Source: Kitagawia praeruptora | Taxonomy: Eukaryota; Streptophyta; Magnoliopsida; Apiales; Apiaceae | Direction: 5' to 3' | Length of the DNA: 64,000 bases | Assembly: GCA_037693485.1 (NCBI GenBank) | Contig: CM075345.1 | Location: 82,466,001-82,530,000 of the forward strand | Part shown: positions 28,383-38,130 of the stretch, piece after piece | How positions within the stretch are numbered: the stretch's first letter is position 1 | Layout of the letters: the number at the start of each line of letters is the position of its first letter | Notes under the pieces: model-generated | The model's input: only the letters and a program-made list of their open reading frames with translations | What the model was told of the DNA's origin: nothing | Database searches by the model: none | Translations under genes and position numbers: made by a program

Positions 28383-28592
28383 ATCAGGCATAGATCTTTG
28401 ATGTTTTTTAAACTAGTCTTCTAGTTCCAACTATGTAGAAGCATTCTGTTGCTTATTGTTGCAAATTAGTTTAACTAATTTGCTTTGCATTTGTCTGTAA
28501 TGTTGTTTTGTCGATTTCGCGGGGTATACCCCTAGAATTGTTTAAGCTGTTCCCTTGGGTATAAATTTTTAATTAGCAAAAAAAAAAAAAAA

Positions 28593-29237
28593 AAGTGGTC
28601 CCTCCACAAGCTCCTGTTCCTGCACATCCGCAAACCCATTTCGACAACCGCATTTCGTCAAAAACATCCATATGACATCCATCAACATGAGAGTCGGCCT
28701 CCAAAAAAGCACCACCGGCTAACTTTTCATTGGAAGGAGAACCAGCCCCCAGCTGATTAAAAATGCCCATATGGCATGAAGCTTGAACACCAATCTTGAC
28801 AAAGCAAGACACCAATAGATTCGATCCAAATAAAATGTAATCACAGGAGACAGATACCCTTCTCCTAATCATAGCAACATACTTGTCAAAGCTCTGCATG
28901 CTTCTCATCAGCCATTTGCTGTCTCCCAAAGCAACCGTTAGAGTCACTATATGGTAGATATAATCAATACCATTTGTCTCCTCCGCAACATACACCAAGG
29001 ACGCAGGATGAACATGGCACACATAGCACCAGTTGTCACTAAGCGTTTCGCTTTTGTGCGACAACATTGAAGACACCTTGCCTTTCTTTGATGCTTTCAT
29101 TGTCGCATGCTGATCACAATCCCTCACAGTGACACCCATCATCAACAAGTGTCCCAAAGTACAAAGAAAATGAATTCCAGCTCCCAAGAGGCAAAAGCTC
29201 CTCATCTTTACCAGAGATCATATCAGATTGCCGAAAG
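28593..29237 (-). pseudogene. Element F protein, C-terminal part
   Basis: The main frame covers 29205-28610 and reads HIVTLTVALGDSKWLMRSMQ, SFDKYVAMIRRRVSVSCDY, then a Cys-rich end GCAGTGACGG. A WLM-x-RM-x-x-F-(D/E)-KY-x-AM segment is shared with the C-terminal half of element W. The frame around 29120-29200 is shifted relative to the upstream part (33021-34057). Function unknown. Confidence 0.65.
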
Positions 29238-29334
29238 CTTAGCACAAGGACTGTTATACAAACCTAATGAGAGTCGTTTCTCTCTAACTTCTCTCTAACC
29301 TCTCTCTAAAAACCCTAAATTTCTTCTGGCCACC

Positions 29335-30531
29335 ATGATTTTTCAGCCCAATCTACACCTTAAATCCATCAGATCTAAATATCTCCTTCCTAAATCCATC
29401 TCCCCCTTACTTATCTCCCACCTTTACCACAGATTTTCTTTGTTGCGCGAGGTTCCTCCCCGATTGTTAATTGAAGAGGAATTCTTCAATCTCAGTCATG
29501 GTGTTTGTCACGAAGATTTGACTGTTGAGCCTACTATTTCTCGTGGGTTTCTTGCTGGGCTATGGGTCTTTGCTAAAGAATCCCTTATTCAGCTGAATGA
29601 TGTGGTCCCCCGTGTGGATTACTTGAAGGATACTAAGGTTCTTGGTACTGGGAGTACTTCTGAGTCCCTTATTGAGTGTCTTTTTATGGGTTGTGTTGTC
29701 ATCCCGTTCAATGGCAAGATTCAAAAGTTATGGTTGGACCCGATGGAAAGCTCGTTCATTCTTTCTTCTTGTAGAAGTTTGAAGAGTTCTTTGGAATCCA
29801 CCCTTGTGGATGTTCTTTCTTCGATTAGAAGATTGATGAGGTTATACGAATTCACGTTTGTGGATTTGGAAAATGGAATGATTGTCCTCTTCCTGGACAT
29901 TGCTTTGCCCGAAGCTTGGGGTTTAGGGATCCCATGTATGGGGTTTGTTCATGGAATGTCCCTTACAGGATTGATGCTGTTTTGTTCTACTAAGACCCTT
30001 GCGAGGTCTTTAGACAATGAACTGTTTGATGGGTTGTTAGAGAGAGACTCTAAGAGGCTGATGGGTATCCTAGCCCACTTGTGTGCTGTGCACTGGTCTG
30101 GCCACAAAATGCAGATTGGAGTTACTAAGGTTGAGCCTCTTAATTCGGAGGTGTTCCCCTGTATTGAGCGGGTACTGACTGACCTTCCTTCTCAAAACAT
30201 GAAGGCTCATGGAGATGGTGCTGATAGCCCATATATTATCAAAGCTTTTCTTGAGCTTTTCCTTTATGTAATTCGAAGTTTAGTTGATGATGGTCTTCTG
30301 CTTGATGGAATGTCTAAAAGAATTGCCACGCTGTTAATGAGATTTTGTGTAATTTCTTCTCTGGGGTTGAATGTTGTGACGTTGAATTTGGACGAAATCT
30401 TGGCGACTTGTCCTTTGGTCCAAGATTTGGTTGGTGAGAGGTTGATGGGTGCCCCCGATCTCTTTTTCGAAGGAGAACGGAGCATAGCGGATTGTTTACA
30501 AGATTGGTTGAGCTGCCCAAGATTGGTTGAG
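29335..30531 (+). CDS. Element E protein, first part
   Basis: The frame is open from an ATG at 29335, but that ATG lies in the leader region (the following bases match the leaders of siblings). No ATG stands at the usual start after the leader, where the sequence goes straight to FFNLSHGVCHEDLTVEPTIS. The true start is therefore uncertain and may have been deleted. The protein is hydrophobic, with PCIERVLTDLPSQNM resembling DRVFAVLPERNIDML in K. It continues in frame at 32043 after AA is removed. Function unknown. Confidence 0.6.
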
Positions 30532-32029
30532 CATAGCAGGGACAGCTCCTCCTTGGTGGCCAAGCTTTGCAAGAGGGTGGAATCGTGGATGGTGAGATTT
30601 CTCAATTTTGCTTGCCGCTTGATGCTGATTAAAGCGATCATGGCTAGTATTGTTGGCTACTGGAGCATGTATATCTTTCTTCCCAAGGCTATTTTAAAGA
30701 AGATCAACAGTTTGTTTTTTAAATTCCTTTGGGGAGGATTCTATAAGGAATCGGGTAGGTGTCACTACAAAGTAGGCTGGGAAGATTGTTGTAAACCTAA
30801 AAGTGAGGGGGGTTGGGGATTAAAAACCTCTTCGAATGGAACCAGGCAGCTGTGTTACATCAGCTCTGGCGCCTGCTCCAACCCTCGACGGACTCTCTTT
30901 GGATTTCTTGGTTTCATAAGGTGCTGATTCGTAATAAGGGTTTCTGGACTGCAAAGATGCCGTACAGCTGTAGTTGGATTGCAAGGAAAATTTTTAATGC
31001 TAGGCCCCAAGCGATGAACTTTCTTACTTTTGAAGTTGGAGTGAACTCTAATTTTCTTTTCTAGCATGATCCGTGGGCAAACAAAAAGCCCCTGGCTCTT
31101 GTCTCTACTTCTGTGATCTCTACGGCTGAATCATCTAGTATGGTTAGTATCGGGACGTATCTTAGCAATGGGGTGTGGCATCTCCCTCAATCAAATCACA
31201 TGGATGTCATTGAAGTCAGAAATAGGGCTAGTATGGTACAACTACATGACAGGGATCGCATCACTTGGGATGGACTCCAGCCAAAGCTTGTCAAACTGGC
31301 ATCTATTTGGGCCTCTATTCGTGACATGGGTCAACCTGCTGCTTGGAGCGACCTAGTGTGGAATTCTCTCAACATCCCAAAGTGCTCCTTTGTCACTTGG
31401 CTTGCAGTTAGAGATAGGCTGCTCACTAAGGAGCGTATGGTCCTTTTTGGCATGAATGTTGATCCTGTGTGCACTCTTTGTGGAACAGAGGTTGAGTCAA
31501 TTAGTCACCTGCTCACTACTTGTCCTTTTTCCTCCCTAGTAATGAGAGTCATTCCCTTTCCACTCCATGCGGATTGGGCTTGCTGGCAGCGGGGTGATTT
31601 CTTTAGATGTCCTCTTAATGCAAAGCTTAAGGCCATTGCGGGTACTTACCTGACGACATGTGTTTACAGTTTGTGGAAGGAGAGAAATTTCAGAAACCAT
31701 AATGCTGGCCCAGGACATCCCTCTACCGTGCTCATTTCGAATGTAAAAACCATTGTGAAGGAAAAACTTTTTACTTGTTCTTCCTTTAAAAAATGGGCCC
31801 GAGAAGACTCAACCCTTGTTCTTATGCTGTTCTAGTTCATTTGCTGTAGTTGTTATTCTACCAGGTCTTGTGGACCGTGGTTTGTAGTTAGTGTGGATTG
31901 CTAGTTTATCTAGCATTATTGTTGTCTTTTCTTTGTTGTTCCGTTAGGTAGATGGTTTTCAAATCGCGGGGTATGCTCCTAGAGTTGTAATCATTTTCCT
32001 AAGGTATAAATTTTAATTAGCAAAAAAAA
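30532..32029 (+). mobile_element. LINE fragment AA: 5'-truncated LINE in element E
   Basis: Target duplication AAGATTGGTTGAG at 30519-30531 and 32030-32042; another copy of the same word is at 30500-30512 in the host. Truncation is within RT. The 3' hairpin has one mismatch (31968-31979). It is nearly identical to the 3' half of fragment I, so the two come from one close lineage. Confidence 0.92.
30541..31835 (+). pseudogene. LINE fragment AA: RT end and zf-RVT
   Basis: Reads SSLVAKLCKRVESWMVRFLN, GGFYKESGRCHYKV, then loses one G in a G run near 30812 so that the frame shifts. A TAG replaces the Trp codon of FLFWHDPW at 31062-31064. zf-RVT CTLCGTEVESISHLL and the LINE C-terminus KKWAREDSTLVLMLF follow intact. 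The same Trp-to-TAG change occurs independently in LINE N near 38900. Confidence 0.9.
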
Positions 32030-32042
32030 AAGATTGGTTGAG

Positions 32043-32864
32043 TTGCTTGCGAGAGTTGCTGCCTTTTGTGACTCCATTAATCATGATGTGATTGATATAA
32101 AGGTTGTGAATATTTTAGAGAGGTCACTTGCGAGTGGGAAGCAGTGCAGTGCGTTCAATGTTAGTGACCACTTTGATGTGGTTTCTTATTTTTTCAAGGA
32201 TGCTATTTATGTGATAACAAATAGAGGGAGGGTGTTGTTAACCCCTGATTGTGAATCAGAGAGCTCCCTTGTTGGAGGTTCTTTTGCTGGTGTCCACCAA
32301 GTGTTTATACAACACTTTGTGTGTGAGGAATTCAAAACTGAAGAGGTAATGTTGGTCGACTCCTGGAACGACTTTGGAATATTTGATGAGGCACGCCATG
32401 TATTTGGCATATCTGAGTATTTTCGATGTTCTGTGGATCTGGATGGTTTCTTGATGGGGTTTTTGTCCCTTGGTAATAAAAAAGTTGCTTGTGTGAACAT
32501 CATCTTTAAGGATGATATGATTGCTTTGGCTTATGGTGACCACCGAATGGTTGATAGTGTATTTCTCCGAAAGGTTTTTGCTTGTAGTTTAGCAAAGTAC
32601 AACAATGTTGTCTCTCTCTACCTTATGTTGATTTGGGAAGATGCCCAGGGAGATATCATGTCTTCGATTGAGGAAGGGGTCGCTCCACCTATTCCTGCTT
32701 CTGCTTGTGGTGCTGTGAACAAGTCGCGACCAATGTTGGTTTTGTGCTATGCTGTTGAAGATTGCGCGCAAAAGCAGGGGTATGCTAAACTCCTCATGGA
32801 AGCGGGGGTGGTCACCCCAAACGAAGTTAATTTTTGGCGATTCTATTATCATCATTGTAGCTAG
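32043..32864 (+). CDS. Element E protein, second part
   Basis: In frame with 29335-30531. Contains SVFLRKVFACSLAKYNN, then LMLIWEDAQGDIMSSIEEGV, matched in element O by RNVLACSLATGY and SEDLQGDIRSLIEEGV. This shows E and O proteins are homologous. The stop is at 32862-32864. It lies upstream of the hairpin tail. Function unknown. Confidence 0.65.
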   Translation: MLARVAAFCDSINHDVIDIKVVNILERSLASGKQCSAFNVSDHFDVVSYFFKDAIYVITNRGRVLLTPDCESESSLVGGSFAGVHQVFIQHFVCEEFKTEEVMLVDSWNDFGIFDEARHVFGISEYFRCSVDLDGFLMGFLSLGNKKVACVNIIFKDDMIALAYGDHRMVDSVFLRKVFACSLAKYNNVVSLYLMLIWEDAQGDIMSSIEEGVAPPIPASACGAVNKSRPMLVLCYAVEDCAQKQGYAKLLMEAGVVTPNEVNFWRFYYHHCS

Positions 32865-33020
32865 TTTATCTAGCGGTTGTTATTGTTGATTGCTAGTTCT
32901 TTATTGATGTCTTTTTCTCTGTTGTTCCGCTAGGTAGATGTGTTACTTATCGCGGGGTATGCCCCTAGAGATGTAATCTTTTTCCTATGGTATAAATTTT
33001 AATTAGCAAAAAAAAAAAAC

Positions 33021-34057
33021 CTTAGCACAACCTTCCAAAACCCTTGGTTATGCATTCCATTAGGAATCAGATGAGACTCAATATCTCCAATAAATTGCAG
33101 ACCCACATGTCTAACAACCCCTTCACTATCATCAAGATGTTGCTTGGTGACGCATTTGAGAAAAAACTCAAACACCTTATGGACCTTTACCACAATATCC
33201 ATGTCCATGGGGATAAAGACCTTAATTCCCTCACGAACAACCACGCTCACATCCTTATCATCAACTGTGCAACACCGAGCACCTGGACCATAAGAATCAG
33301 CATCCTTGTCTTCTTGGCTGCAAGAACCCTTGCATAACCAGATCTACTAATACCCAATAACCGGGCATCATTTACTCTTTGGGACATTTCATCGAACACA
33401 TTAAATACATTACTCATACCTCTATCAAACATCTGGTGACCATAGACCAAATCGTCCATAACTTCAGTTTTTGATGGTTTGCTTGCGATTGAAAAACCAC
33501 TGTCAACCAAACCCCCTACAACCCCTTTGCTAACATCCTCTCTTAAGCAGGAGCAGCTTGAGCAAAGAAACATAAAACACGGTTCTCTGAAAACCGAGAC
33601 ATTCTCTGAAAATCGGTTCTTCAAGCTATCACAAACAAACATAATCCGGCTACCATTAAACACAAATATGCAAAGCAGGACATGCTACTGCAAATTTTCG
33701 ATGGAACATCTCATCAAAATTTCGATGAAACATATCATCAAACACCTGGTGCCAATTGACAATAGCATCAATGACTCCAAAATTAAGTGGGTTGTTAGCC
33801 AAAGCAAAAGCAGTGGCCACCATAACCCCCACAAACACCATGATATCATCCTCTCTTAAGCAAGAGAAAATCTCGACCAAGTCCACCAAAGAAAGACCTT
33901 CAGTGTCACTTGAGCTAGGGCAAACAACTCTGAGCTTCTTAACTCCCTCACCAAAAGATAGAGAGTCTTCGTCACAACCAAAGCTTGGGTAAAAGACCCC
34001 CACTTCACCATCGGAAGAAAAAGCAACAGCCTCTAGAAACCCACAATAAAAAAACAT
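33021..34057 (-). pseudogene. Element F protein, N-terminal part (frameshifts)
   Basis: Starts MFFYCGFLEAVAFSSDGE at 34057. Three overlapping frames (34057-33656, 33663-33247 and 33250-33031) together read as one decayed gene. Two segments of the protein look duplicated: SCLREDDIMVFVGVMVATAF and SCLREDVSKGVVGGLVDSGF. Element V has a related segment (DDVNMFVGALVIIASKG, then VDDLFHR). Element E interrupts the gene after NQGFWKVVL. Confidence 0.65.
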
Positions 34058-34279
34058 AATAGATATAATTAAGAAATATAGTGTGTAGGTGAAGGATTAG
34101 AGATGGAAGATGGATTTGTGAAAGGTTACTATGTAGATCTGATGAAAATAGGTGTACGATTGATGGAGGCTAGGGTTTTTTAGAGAGAGAATAGAGCGAC
34201 TCTCATTGGAAGAGCGACTCTCAAGAGGGCTCTTGTGGACTTTATTGTTTATGGAGCTTTTTTCCTTGGAGATAATCTT

Positions 34280-34408
34280 AGCAACATCCCTCTGAACATG
34301 CGTTTCCAAAATGCTAATCAAAGATAGCTTATTAGACAAAATAAAGTCTTTGACAAAATCAACCTTGTTGTTGAGGCCACGGATGTTGTAAGAACAAAAA
34401 ACAGTCAT
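34280..34408 (-). pseudogene. LINE H ORF2: start of endonuclease
   Basis: The ORF2 ATG at 34408 (MTVFCSYNIRGLNNKV) lies 11 bases after the ORF1 stop (TAA at 34422-34420). Motif LETHVQ follows, then the frame is cut by element F. Confidence 0.88.
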
Positions 34409-34419
34409 TAGAAACTGAG

Positions 34420-34797
34420 TTAAGACTTCGAAGGAGGGCCCCCAGACCCCCACTTCGCACGTTTGATCCCCTTTGATTTTGCTTTTTTACTGCTCTGTTT
34501 ACGATCAACCTCATCCACCACAACATTCTTGAATCCCTGGGGAGAAGGGGTTCCAGCAGAAAGACTAGGAGAAGCGATCGGTTTCCTCTTGTTCTTGACC
34601 TCAATCCAACCCTCATTCTCTACATTAATCTCTCCCATCAAACTACTCTCTGCTTTGCTCTCCTCCTCAGATTTCTTCTCAGTAGGGGTAGACAAAATAT
34701 GCTCCTGAGTTGTATCCCCAACATCAACCTTCTCCCCTGCTACTTCCTTACCTTCGCGTTTGGTTTGAGGATCAATATCATCCACATTCGCGTTTGG
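34420..34797 (-). pseudogene. LINE H ORF1 tail (5'-truncated)
   Basis: Only the Lys/Glu/Ser-rich C-terminal third of ORF1 remains, ending KWGSGGPPSKS. The CCHC knuckle and the DUF4283-like part were lost because reverse transcription stopped at 34797. Confidence 0.85.
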
Positions 34798-34812
34798 TTT
34801 TGGGAGACTATT

Positions 34813-36164
34813 CTCTAATGTTATGGTCAAGGGAGCTTCTGGTTAAGAAAGTTGTGGACTTGTTCATTGTTTTTCCCGTGAATGGAAATACAGGGATGAT
34901 GGCTGGTGTTCTGATGAGGAATATCACGTTGCAAGTAGCAGGTACGGGCCTCCGAACTGCTGCGAAAAGTTTGTTTATTGCATCTGCAACATCCTTGAGT
35001 TCTGTATTGAATTTTTGGATATACGGCTGTGATTTATATAGTGATCAATTTTACGATGTCCTTGTGAAGGAGAGGTTGTTTGCAGACTTGATGTTTATCA
35101 GTGGCTCTGCAAAGAGTTTTTGTAGTTGCAAGGAGTTTATTGCTTTTAAACTTACTCTCGTGTTTGACACAACATGGTGGGTTGTGATTGGAAATGGGAT
35201 TCAGACTTTCGGTCTGATTACGCTTCTTCCTGTAAGCGTTCAATTAAGTGTGCAGTGTTGTAAAGATTTTGCTGGGCCTTATACTTATGCATATCTGTTT
35301 GATGTGGATTTTCAATCGAGAATTGAATTTTTGGTTACGCAAAATATAACGTATAATCAATGGGTTTTGAACCCTGATTACGCTGGGGAAACTAAGTTTC
35401 TGGTTTCTCTTTACGCTGCTCTGGAGTTGTACTCTTTTATTGCTACACATGATTTGGGTCCAAGTGTATGGATTGTGGGGTACAGACCTTCTGGTATTTT
35501 CCTGATTTTTACGGTAATTGCGGAGGATGGTTTGTCAACAACTCGCCATGTTGATGCAGCGAAGGGAACCAGTCTGTGTTTTCACTGCGTGCTTATGAAT
35601 TTGAATCTTTCTAATAATGGTTTGTCGACTCCTCGGCACTTTAGTTTGCAAGATATGGATAGGTTGGGAGGTCTGATGCAAGGGTTTCTCCACCTTGCAA
35701 AATTTCCAGGTTGTACAATGGTTTCGCTGATTACTACTAATATCTTGGTATCAAGTGCTGAGTGGTCTCATGGCCAATTACATGCTATTTTATGCACATG
35801 GGGGACCTCAATTGTGTGGACTTGCTGTGTAGAGCTTTGCGCTATGGTCGTAGGTGAGGATCTGGGAAGGATGAATAATAGAGCTGGATTGAATGGAGAT
35901 ATTACGCCCGAGGTCCTCTTTGCTGGTGCTTTTTCGGTGTTTGGCCACAATGTGGGGACATGTTACAATCTGAGGACTACTTCATGCTCTATTGTCATGG
36001 CACTGTTGAATGGAGTGGCTACTGTTGTTGGGCGAATTGACAGACGATTGTCAATTGACTTTGCAAATTTTAAAAATGGTTTTTTGCTCTTATGTGCCCA
36101 TTTCAGATGCGATATGCCAGAGTTGGTGAATGCAGACCAGGGTCCATCAGCGCCTATTTCATGA
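34813..36164 (+). pseudogene. Element K protein, second part
   Basis: Continues in frame from 16613 (LLGDY then SLMLWSRELLVKK). Hydrophobic and Cys-rich, with SGLRTAAKSL-like and CSCKEFIAFK segments, and an end near FRCDMPELVNADQGPSAP. The stop is at 36162-36164. No known domain is recognised, and no RT or nuclease motif is present. Confidence 0.65.
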
Positions 36165-36346
36165 CTTAGTTATTAATTTGTGTTCTCTCCTATCTAGTTG
36201 ATTGCTAGTTTATCTAGCATTTTTTATGTTTTCTCTTTGTTGTTCCATTAGGAAGATGTGTCACTAATCGCGGGGTATGCCCCTAGAGATGTAATCTTTT
36301 TCCTATAGTATAAATTTTTAATTAGCAAAAAAAATCATATGAGGAA

Positions 36347-37202
36347 GACCCAGGAGGGGTTGGTTCCGGTTTTGAACCCGAAAAGGGTTTCCTTTGCGGA
36401 TAATTTGGTAACGGAGATACCTTTCGATAGTATTAGATCCAAGAGAGGTGTGGCAGGGTCAAGCACTATGAATGATGGAAAGAGAAAGTCGCAGGTCTCC
36501 TTTGCTGAGAACCTGCTTTCGATGATCCTAGAGAGGTCTAGATCTGGAGTGGCTGCACGCACTCGTAGTCTGGTCAAGCATCAATTAATCGATGGTAAGG
36601 TTTTTTCTCAAAAGAAATCTGTTCGATCTAATGCAGTAAATGTCAATTCCTTTGTTGAATTGTCGGATTCCTCCACTTCTAGTGGTGTAGAAGTGGAGAA
36701 TTTTAGCCCTGTCCCGTTTAATCGAGATGGTGGTTTGGAATCCGATGTGATTATGAATGAGAGTCAGACTGATGACGCTGATGAGACTATGTTATTTGTG
36801 AATGTGGACGTTCCTATTACTGAAGATACTGATGAAGTTGATATGAATGGGGTTACTGAGTCAACTCAAGGTGATGATTCTAATCCAGTCATGGACGAAT
36901 CTACCTTATCGGATGTACATCGAATGAACTCTTGCAACAGAGATGGTACTACTGGGATATTTGAGGTGTCTCCTTCTGAGGTCAAGGGGAAGAAACTGTG
37001 TACTGACCCAATAGGGAAGGAGGAGATTCCTATTTGGAATGACTCGGTTAAAAGAATGCAGGAGCGTTTGGCTATTGCTGTGGATGTAGTCATTATTTTC
37101 GGAGACTGCATTGTCCAGAATGGGCATGAAGTGCCCATGATTTGGGGGGATGTTGACATGAGTGATTTGGATGTCATTAATGGTTTACAAAAGAGGCCTG
37201 AT
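36347..37202 (+). pseudogene. Element B protein, middle piece
   Basis: Reads TQEGLVPVLNPKRVSFADNL, QVSFAENLLSMIL, then RSGVAARTRSLVKHQLIDGK and VFSQKK: the class I motif series. It ends with LAIAVDVVIIFGDCIVQNGH EVP (as in T: VLRDCIVRNGHEVP). Stub BB cuts it at RRPD (target duplication GAGGCCTGAT, 37193-37202 and 37295-37304). Confidence 0.78.
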
Positions 37203-37294
37203 TTCTAGTGGCCTGTCACTAGTTTACTTTGGGGTTTCCCCCCCCCCCCCTTGTAATTTCCTTTGGTCAATATAATTTTTAATTTAGCAAAGAG
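37203..37294 (+). mobile_element. Stub BB: 92-bp, 5'-truncated LINE tail of another subfamily
   Basis: Target duplication GAGGCCTGAT. Carries GGGGTTTCCCCC (37231-37242, within a longer C run), then CCTTTGGTCAATATAATTTT and TTTAGCAAAGAG. It has the same design as the main tail (G4/C4 hairpin, CCTTTGGT, AT-rich, TTAGCA) with different bases and almost no oligo-A. Confidence 0.75.
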
Positions 37295-37304
37295 GAGGCC
37301 TGAT

Positions 37305-37949
37305 ACCAAGCTGATGAGAGACCTTGGTAGAGCTCTAAACTGCATTCAGCAGCTTGGGAATTACATTAGGAAGAGTGGAATTCCTCATCCGGTTTTGTTA
37401 GGGGAGGATGGCCAGGTCGTTGAGGATATGGAGGAGGAGCTGGAGATTACAGGGCTGTTAGACCACACCTTTTACAACACTGGGTTGAAGCGGAAGGCTC
37501 TGGTTGCTGCGAGACGCAATCTAGAAAATTAAAAGATGTTCATTAATTCGATTGGTAAGGAAGTTCCCTTGGTTTAGGGGTCTTATGATAGGGAGTTTAG
37601 TGCCACTGCTAGAAACTTTAGAGATAAAGAGGAAGTAGAGCTTCATGATCTCACTTGTTGTCCCTATTCAACTGAGGGACTTTTGATTGACTGGGGGATT
37701 GAGTTACCCAAACCCGAGCAACTACAGAGTTCCCTCTCTAAGGAGAAATCTGCATATAATCTTGTTGAGGATGAAGTGACTGTTAACTCTGATGGGGATA
37801 CTAAGATGGTTAAAGATGTTCCTTTGGATATGGAGACTGCTACCAGCGGGATGGGAAAGATAGTGAATGAAGGAGGCTTGAAGACTACTGTCCGATGGTC
37901 CAAATCGAAGCTAAAGAAGTGGCGACTAAATAGGGGAGGGCATTCCTAA
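37305..37949 (+). pseudogene. Element B protein, C-terminal piece
   Basis: Reads TKLMRDLGRALNCIQQLGNY (as DLARALHCIKQLSGF in T), then stops TAA at 37530-37532 and TAG about 45 bases on, in a frame that otherwise stays open to 37949. It ends VRWSKSKLKKWRLNRGGHS, the class I C-terminal signature. B is therefore a decayed member of the A/J/T group. Confidence 0.78.
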
Positions 37950-38130
37950 TGTTCATGTATTTTCTATTTTTTTTGCTAATTAAAAATTTATACCAAAAGG
38001 AACATCTGATACAAATCTAGGGGCATACCCCGCGAATCAACATCCAACCATTACAGCAAACAACATAACATGATACAAAGAATAAGAAGGTAAACCCTAC
38101 TCAACCGAAGGATGTACCAGACCTATTCTT

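Larger units (their letters stand above)
25452..28592 (+). mobile_element. Element G: class II non-autonomous element in F
   Basis: Target duplication AAGTGGTCCCTCCACAA at 25435-25451 and 28593-28609. The conserved start ATGAGAGTCGACTTTC is at 25490, after 38 extra bases. The hairpin at 28521-28532 has one changed base (GGGGTATACCCC). It contains one long ORF with a single stop. Confidence 0.93.
29248..33020 (+). mobile_element. Element E: class II non-autonomous element in F, split by AA
   Basis: Target duplication CTTAGCACAA at 29238-29247 and 33021-33030. The conserved start ATGAGAGTCG is at 29267, after 19 extra bases. The hairpin is at 32954-32965, followed by TTAGCA(n). LINE fragment AA sits inside (30532-32029). 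Confidence 0.9.
25237..34262 (-). mobile_element. Element F: class II non-autonomous element, split by G and E
   Basis: Target duplication TCCTTGGAGATAATCTT. The conserved start ATGAGAGTCG is at 34206 (minus), preceded by 56 extra bases that themselves contain a second TTGAGAGTCGC (34214-34224). The hairpin is at 25289-25300, and the T run next to 25237 is its oligo-A. Element G inserted at 25452-28592 and E at 29248-33020. Its ORF is decayed. Confidence 0.9.
16614..34797 (-). mobile_element. LINE H: 5'-truncated autonomous-type LINE in element K
   Basis: Target duplication TTTTGGGAGACTATT at 16599-16613 and 34798-34812. It is truncated within ORF1 at 34797; the 3' hairpin is at 16666-16677. 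It carries three insertions with clear duplications: J (19829-22287), I (22455-24935) and F (25237-34262). Its uninterrupted sequence serves as the empty site for insertions in LINE C. Confidence 0.93.
15482..36332 (+). mobile_element. Element K: class II non-autonomous element, split by LINE H
   Basis: Target duplication AATCATATGAGGAA on both sides. The conserved start ATGAGAGTCG is at 15566, preceded by 84 extra bases. The first 53 or so of these match the internal 5' leader of element E (29390-29442). The tail hairpin is at 36272-36283 and the oligo-A at 36325-36332. LINE H (16614-34797) splits the ORF. Without H the element is about 2.7 kb. Confidence 0.9.

Noticed and set aside
31062..31064. 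The shared Trp-to-TAG in AA and LINE N as recoding (read-through)
   Set aside because: The related copies I, H and L keep Trp (TGG), and both bearing copies have other disabling changes, so two independent mutations are simpler.
37239..37251. C run as a functional polypyrimidine element
   Set aside because: Homopolymer length is error-prone in sequencing; only the adjoining G4 stem was considered.
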